Assembly: GCA_964388785.1 (NCBI GenBank)
Contig: CAYMBX010000001.1
Coordinates: 1 to 60,525 of the forward strand
Direction of reading: 5' to 3'
Length of the DNA stretch: 60,525 nt
Origin: VGKU01 sp964388785
Lineage (GTDB): Bacteria > Patescibacteriota > Patescibacteriia > UBA9934 > GWF2-40-263
Of the stretch, positions 56,118-60,525 are shown piece by piece. Under the pieces are notes generated by a model. It ran no database searches. It saw only the letters and a list, made by a program, of their open reading frames with translations, and was not told the origin of the DNA. A program made the translations under genes and the position numbers. The number at the start of each line of letters is the position of its first letter. Position 1 is the first letter of the stretch.

Positions 56118-56531
56118 ATGTTAACCATTCGATTCTCACGCGTTGGGAAGAAAAAGGCGCCGGTCTATCGCATCGTCGTCATGCCAAAACACAAAGACCC
56201 ATGGGCTCCTTCTACGGAAATCCTCGGGCACTACAACCCGCGCAAACAACCGAAAGAATTCGTTGTGAATGTTGACCGGGTCAAATACTGGCTCTCCAAA
56301 GGAGCGGAAGCGAGCGACTCTGTTTGGAACCTCTTGATTGAACAAAAGGTCGTGGAAGGAAAAAAACGCTCGGTCACGAACATCAGCAAAGTACGCGCCG
56401 GTAAACTCGAAACAAAAGCCGCGGAAGCCAAGGCGAAAGCCGAAGAAGCCGCTGCGAAAGCCAAGGAAGCTGAAGCGCCTGCCGAAGAACCAAAAGCTGA
56501 GGAACCAAAACCAGAAGAACCCGCCGCATAA
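56118..56531 (+). CDS. rpsP: 30S ribosomal protein S16 with Ala/Glu/Lys-rich tail
   Basis: 137 residues. The S16 domain is residues 1-80 (MLTIRFSRVGKKKAPVYRIV, ILGHYNPR, VKYWLSKGAEAS). The last ~50 residues are a repetitive charged tail (AKAKAEEAAAKAKEAEAPAE), longer than in most bacteria. rpsP usually sits with rimM, trmD and rplS; here khpA and trmD are near but on the opposite strand. Confidence 0.95.
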   Translation: MLTIRFSRVGKKKAPVYRIVVMPKHKDPWAPSTEILGHYNPRKQPKEFVVNVDRVKYWLSKGAEASDSVWNLLIEQKVVEGKKRSVTNISKVRAGKLETKAAEAKAKAEEAAAKAKEAEAPAEEPKAEEPKPEEPAA

Positions 56532-56616
56532 CGGCGAGTTCTTTATTTTTGAAACGATTGCTTGACAACGAAGAAAAAATAAGGAACTCTCTGTTGCCTG
56601 GAGGCAGGAGGAACAC

Positions 56617-57372
56617 ATGGCTTTTGCTCCCGCTCGCATTATCCTGACGCGTGTTCAGCGTCAGATTCTCGTCGATCTCGATCGCATGGCAATGGCACTT
56701 AACTCCGATGACTCGGTCCCCTTCGCTCTGGCTCGGTTCGTGGCAAGTCGACACGGAACCATCCATGCACATCGGGTCCTGATCGGACTATGTCAGAACG
56801 GATTTCTTCGTCCGAACCACCGTGACGAGTGCTACATCCTCACCGACAAGCCCGTTCCGCCGGAGCGGGAGTGTCCGAGGACAAGCGTTCCTGTTGCGAC
56901 ACTTGACGTCTCTTTCTTCGAACAGGTGGCCGCGAAATGGATCTCCGGCGATCGCGCGGTCGAAACGTACCTCGTCCGAGACGACGACCCGGAGTCAACG
57001 CGCTCAAGCGTGAGTGAACAGTCGATCGAACGTACACTCACCAAGGCGCGGATCGCGGTAAACGGGAGTACGAGTGCCGCAACGCCATGGGGGACAATCA
57101 TGGCCGATCATCTCCTCCTTGAGGAGCTCAATGGCGGCGGACTCATCGGTCCACAGTCTGTTCGTCTGATCGCCATGCACTACCCTCACTTGGGAGCACC
57201 ACAGAGCAAGCAGACCGCGATGCGCGCCGAAGGTGTGCTCGATACAACAAGAAAAGCGGGCCTCAAGGGCGGCCTCTGGTCTGTCAGTGATCTGGCTGCG
57301 CACGTCATCGCGCGTCTGCGGATCCAACCGTCGCTCACCCCCGATCAAGCTCGTGCATTCTTGGACTCCTGA
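56617..57372 (+). CDS. Unrecognised 251-residue protein
   Basis: Soluble, mixed helices and strands. The first ~80 residues (VQRQILVDLDRMAMAL, HAHRVLIGLCQNGFL) look like a winged-helix-type fold, and the last 60 (SKQTAMRAEGVLDTTRKAGL) could be a second one, so DNA or RNA binding is possible. The ATG follows AGGAGGAA and a TGCCT/AGGCA leader hairpin. TTGACA lies at about 56561. GC-rich single-gene unit whose 3' end overlaps trmD by 28 nt, convergent. Confidence 0.65.
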   Translation: MAFAPARIILTRVQRQILVDLDRMAMALNSDDSVPFALARFVASRHGTIHAHRVLIGLCQNGFLRPNHRDECYILTDKPVPPERECPRTSVPVATLDVSFFEQVAAKWISGDRAVETYLVRDDDPESTRSSVSEQSIERTLTKARIAVNGSTSAATPWGTIMADHLLLEELNGGGLIGPQSVRLIAMHYPHLGAPQSKQTAMRAEGVLDTTRKAGLKGGLWSVSDLAAHVIARLRIQPSLTPDQARAFLDS

Positions 57373-58064
57373 ACGTCATCGCCACCGACCTTGTGGCGAT
57401 TTTTATTTTTCCACTCGTCTATCTTTTTGTGATCTCCGGAAAGCAGCACTTCCGGCACCTTCCATTTTTTATAAATCTCCGGTTTTGTGTACTGTGGATA
57501 TTCAAGCACCCCTTCTTCATCATGCGATTCACTTTCAAGCGATTCTTTTGATCCGAGCACTCCGGGCACCATGCGCGCGATCGCATCAATCATCACGAGC
57601 GCGGGCAGTTCCCCGCCGGTCAAAACATAATTCCCAATCGAAAACACTTCATCCGCAACATGTTCTTCCACACGATGATCGACGCCTTCATACCGGCCGC
57701 AAACAAAAATCAACTGATCATACTTTGCAAGCCGCCGTGCATCTTTTTGGGTAAAACGTTTTCCCGAAGCCGCTGTCAAAATGACACGTGTGCGAGGTCT
57801 GGGACCCCCCCCTGTTTTTTTGCGAATGGATGCAATCGCTCTCTCTATCGGTTCCACCTTCATGAGCATTCCCGGTCCACCACCGTAAGGTGTGTCATCC
57901 ACTTTTTGATGGCGGTCTGTCGACCAGTCGCGCAAATTATGTGCAGTGATTTTCAACAACTTTTTCTTTTGCGCCCGACCCAAAATCGACGCGTCTGTGT
58001 AAGGCGTAAGCGTTTCTGGAAAGATGGTGAGAATATCAAATTGTCGTCGTTTGGCCTTGGTCAT
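57345..58064 (-). CDS. trmD: tRNA (guanine-37-N1)-methyltransferase TrmD
   Basis: SAM-dependent SPOUT enzyme making m1G37 in tRNAs, preventing frameshifts. 239 residues from the ATG at 58064. Motifs: FDILTIFPE, DDTPYGGGPGML, the trefoil-knot segments LIFVCGRYEGVDHR and IGNYVLTGGELPAL. The final ~30 residues are a charged Lys-rich tail. Downstream of khpA on the same strand. Confidence 0.96.
   Translation of the reverse strand: MTKAKRRQFDILTIFPETLTPYTDASILGRAQKKKLLKITAHNLRDWSTDRHQKVDDTPYGGGPGMLMKVEPIERAIASIRKKTGGGPRPRTRVILTAASGKRFTQKDARRLAKYDQLIFVCGRYEGVDHRVEEHVADEVFSIGNYVLTGGELPALVMIDAIARMVPGVLGSKESLESESHDEEGVLEYPQYTKPEIYKKWKVPEVLLSGDHKKIDEWKNKNRHKVGGDDVQESKNARA
57378..57410 (+). terminator. 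Intrinsic terminator of the 56617-57372 gene
   Basis: ATCGCCAC, loop CGACCTT, GTGGCGAT, then TTTTATTTTT. It lies within the 3' coding part of trmD. Confidence 0.85.
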
Positions 58065-58068
58065 AAAC

Positions 58069-58100
58069 AAAATCAGCTACGCGTTAGCATAGCTGATTTT
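58069..58100. terminator. Hairpin between khpA and trmD
   Basis: AAAATCAGCTA ... TAGCTGATTTT, 11-bp stem. Its T-tract is better on the plus strand; on the gene strand it may attenuate trmD. Confidence 0.6.
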
Positions 58101-58111
58101 TATTCTTTTAT

Positions 58112-58450
58112 CTAGATTCCGAGGTCATCTACAGAGGCTTCGTCCGCGCTTGAAGCATAGGCTGGCGCTTCCGAGCGTGGGCGTGGACCGCGGGATCCTT
58201 CCGGCTCATAGATCTTCAAGTTGACGCGTGCATTTTCCTTTGCGCCGACGATCTTGAGCAGGGTGCGAACCGCGCGGGCTGTTTGGCCTTGGCGACCAAT
58301 GACGTAACCCATGTCCTCCGGATTGATGTGGAGGGTGATGAGCACGCCGCGCTCGTCGACGATACGTTCGGTGCGGACATCACTTGGATGATTGACGATC
58401 GCGCGCACGACGTATTCGACGAACTCTTGGTCGAACTGTTTGTCTGCCAT
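58112..58450 (-). CDS. khpA: KH-domain RNA-binding protein KhpA
   Basis: 112 residues. The KH signature MGYVIGRQGQTARAVRTLL (about 48-66) carries the GxxG loop as GRQG. Family members bind RNA with KhpB and affect cell division and translation. A C-terminal Ser/Ala/Asp-rich tail of about 30 residues is extra. KhpA is conventionally near rpsP and trmD, as here. Confidence 0.92.
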   Translation of the reverse strand: MADKQFDQEFVEYVVRAIVNHPSDVRTERIVDERGVLITLHINPEDMGYVIGRQGQTARAVRTLLKIVGAKENARVNLKIYEPEGSRGPRPRSEAPAYASSADEASVDDLGI

Positions 58451-58578
58451 ATCAGTTTCAACAATTTACAATTCGTTTCTGATCTCTGTACGTCTGTCGA
58501 CCAAACGCGCAGAGCGCGTCAGACAGAGACACAGAACACAAGAAAGGATACGAAAAAAATTACGTCTTGTCAATCGAC

Positions 58579-59100
58579 TTAGGCGGCTCTTGTTTGTTGA
58601 TACGGACGCCGAGTCGCCTTCTGATAAAATTGTTCGAGTGCCCGTGTGGCAACGTCTTTTGCTTTTAATCCATTGACGCCCTGAAGAAAAAATTCCGTTC
58701 CTCTGCGATCCCGCAAAAAATCCTCCACCATTTTTGGATCACGCAACCGTTCGAGCACTTTTCCCAACTCCGGTTGTGAAAATTTCCAAGAGAGAAGATT
58801 TGAGGTCATCTCTGCGAGCAACTGATTAGCATCTTCCATTTTTTCTCGTTGCTGACGCTCTCCTACAGCCATGCTCGGTTGTGTATGTGCACGTTCCGGA
58901 GCCGGTGCCTGAGAGCGTTTCGCTTCTGTAGACTCGAGTGCCGCCAGTTCAGCCTCAAGTCCCCTCCGCCTTTCAATGGCAGCGAGACCTTTTTGGCTAT
59001 TCTTTCCAAACGTGGCGGTGACTTCGTTTGCTTGGTCAATCAAATCTTTTAGCTCTTCCGCGCTCCGAGGCGCCTCTGCGCGTCCTGTTTCTTTATGCAT
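58579..59100 (-). CDS. Helical hypothetical protein
   Basis: 173 residues, predicted mostly coiled helix: SAEELKDLIDQANEVTATF then an Ala/Glu-rich stretch (about 40-65), a Pro-rich linker, and a C-terminal helical region (FLQGVNGLKAKDVATRALEQ). No known domain. Likely real by codon pattern; unknown role. Read away from the 16S rRNA operon. Confidence 0.68.
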   Translation of the reverse strand: MHKETGRAEAPRSAEELKDLIDQANEVTATFGKNSQKGLAAIERRRGLEAELAALESTEAKRSQAPAPERAHTQPSMAVGERQQREKMEDANQLLAEMTSNLLSWKFSQPELGKVLERLRDPKMVEDFLRDRRGTEFFLQGVNGLKAKDVATRALEQFYQKATRRPYQQTRAA

Positions 59101-59167
59101 ATAATTATGAACAATTTAGCACAAAAACGAGAAAAAATCAAGTCGAAGCTATCCCCTACTTAAGGCC

Positions 59168-59355
59168 TTGACAGCATTTCAAACCTTTTATAAAATGCGA
59201 CCGCTACTTGTCAGAAGCACCCAAATTTGACGAGAAGTTCATTCACAACTGAAGAGATCACACAAGAATCAACTTCTCTATTGTGTGATTGCAACGTTTG
59301 TTCCAATAGCAGAACTTCGGTTCTGCACAACACAGAGTCTTGATTACTCAAGATT
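59168..59355 (+). promoter_or_regulatory. rRNA operon promoter and leader
   Basis: TTGACA (59168-59173), 17 bp, TAAAAT (59191-59196). The leader to the mature 16S end contains GATCACACAA/TTGTGTGATT, GCAGAAC-TTCG-GTTCTGC and TCTTGA/TCAAGA hairpins, which would shape processing. Confidence 0.8.

Positions 59356-60525
<1,170 letters not shown>

Overview
This 60.5 kb window is a chromosomal segment of a small-genome bacterium of the Candidate Phyla Radiation (Patescibacteria), most likely a Parcubacteria-type lineage. The evidence is the divergent 16S rRNA gene entering at the right edge, with mismatches to common universal primers. It is supported by the gene content: pilB, tsaD/tsaE, rpsP-khpA-trmD, clpP, a short SMC, VanW-like surface protein, TrmB-type regulators, CsbD, and many small lineage-specific proteins. 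TGA is used as an ordinary stop. The lineage call rests on reading, not on a tree.

Two kinds of DNA alternate. Core genes (pilB, tsaE-tsaD, ABC-F ATPase, VanW, clpP, smc, ribE-ribH, rpsP, trmD) have moderate base composition and weak or short ribosome sites. Between them sit self-contained transcription units with visibly more GC-rich codons, strong GGAGG-type ribosome sites, consensus TTGACA promoters (usually N17 spacers), leader hairpins and clean intrinsic terminators. These units are at 1480-1776, 5081-5869, 6805-23202, 36619-37275, 38566-41801, 43108-44049, 45705-46619, 54678-55693 and 56617-57372.

The largest unit block (about 6.8-23.2 kb) is a cofactor and nucleotide island: a T4 Rnl1-like RNA ligase, an unknown protein, a disrupted SLOG-like protein, an NrtR-type regulator (NUDIX sensor plus winged helix), NadD, an ADP-ribosylglycohydrolase, nicotinate phosphoribosyltransferase, glutamine-dependent NAD synthetase, two NUDIX hydrolases, a CoaB-like/class II aldolase fusion, an MFS transporter, an amidohydrolase, CoaB and CoaC. 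Together pncB, nadD and nadE make a complete nicotinate-to-NAD route, with ADP-ribose recycling enzymes beside it. A TTAGTGT/ACAC operator-like sequence overlaps the promoters of nrtR and of nadD-ADP-ribosylglycohydrolase, and also the promoter of a distant PP2C phosphatase-kinase-vWA-like operon (38.6-42.0 kb). This suggests that one NAD/ADP-ribose-sensing regulon links cofactor synthesis to protein phosphorylation.

Other regions are as follows. At 23-32 kb lie a flavoprotein and cysteine dioxygenase-like pair, an ABC-F ATPase, transporters and small unknowns. At 31.9-36.2 kb a tight operon encodes a CooC-like ATPase, a PLP decarboxylase, a cysteine synthase-rhodanese fusion, a small membrane protein and a Fur-family regulator, behind an inverted-repeat operator and next to tRNA-Glu. 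At 42-50 kb lie riboflavin synthesis genes, a lycopene-cyclase-domain protein, a DUF2156-like protein, NUDIX, TrmB, Hsp20 and VanW. At 50-59 kb lie clpP, a DHH phosphoesterase, a hinge-less SMC, rpsP, trmD and khpA, followed by the 16S rRNA promoter and gene. Several intergenic regions hold structured elements not explained by genes: two dispersed hairpin families with compensatory changes, a leader with a three-way junction followed by an intrinsic terminator, and a roughly 400 nt promoter-to-terminator noncoding unit at 49.9-50.3 kb.
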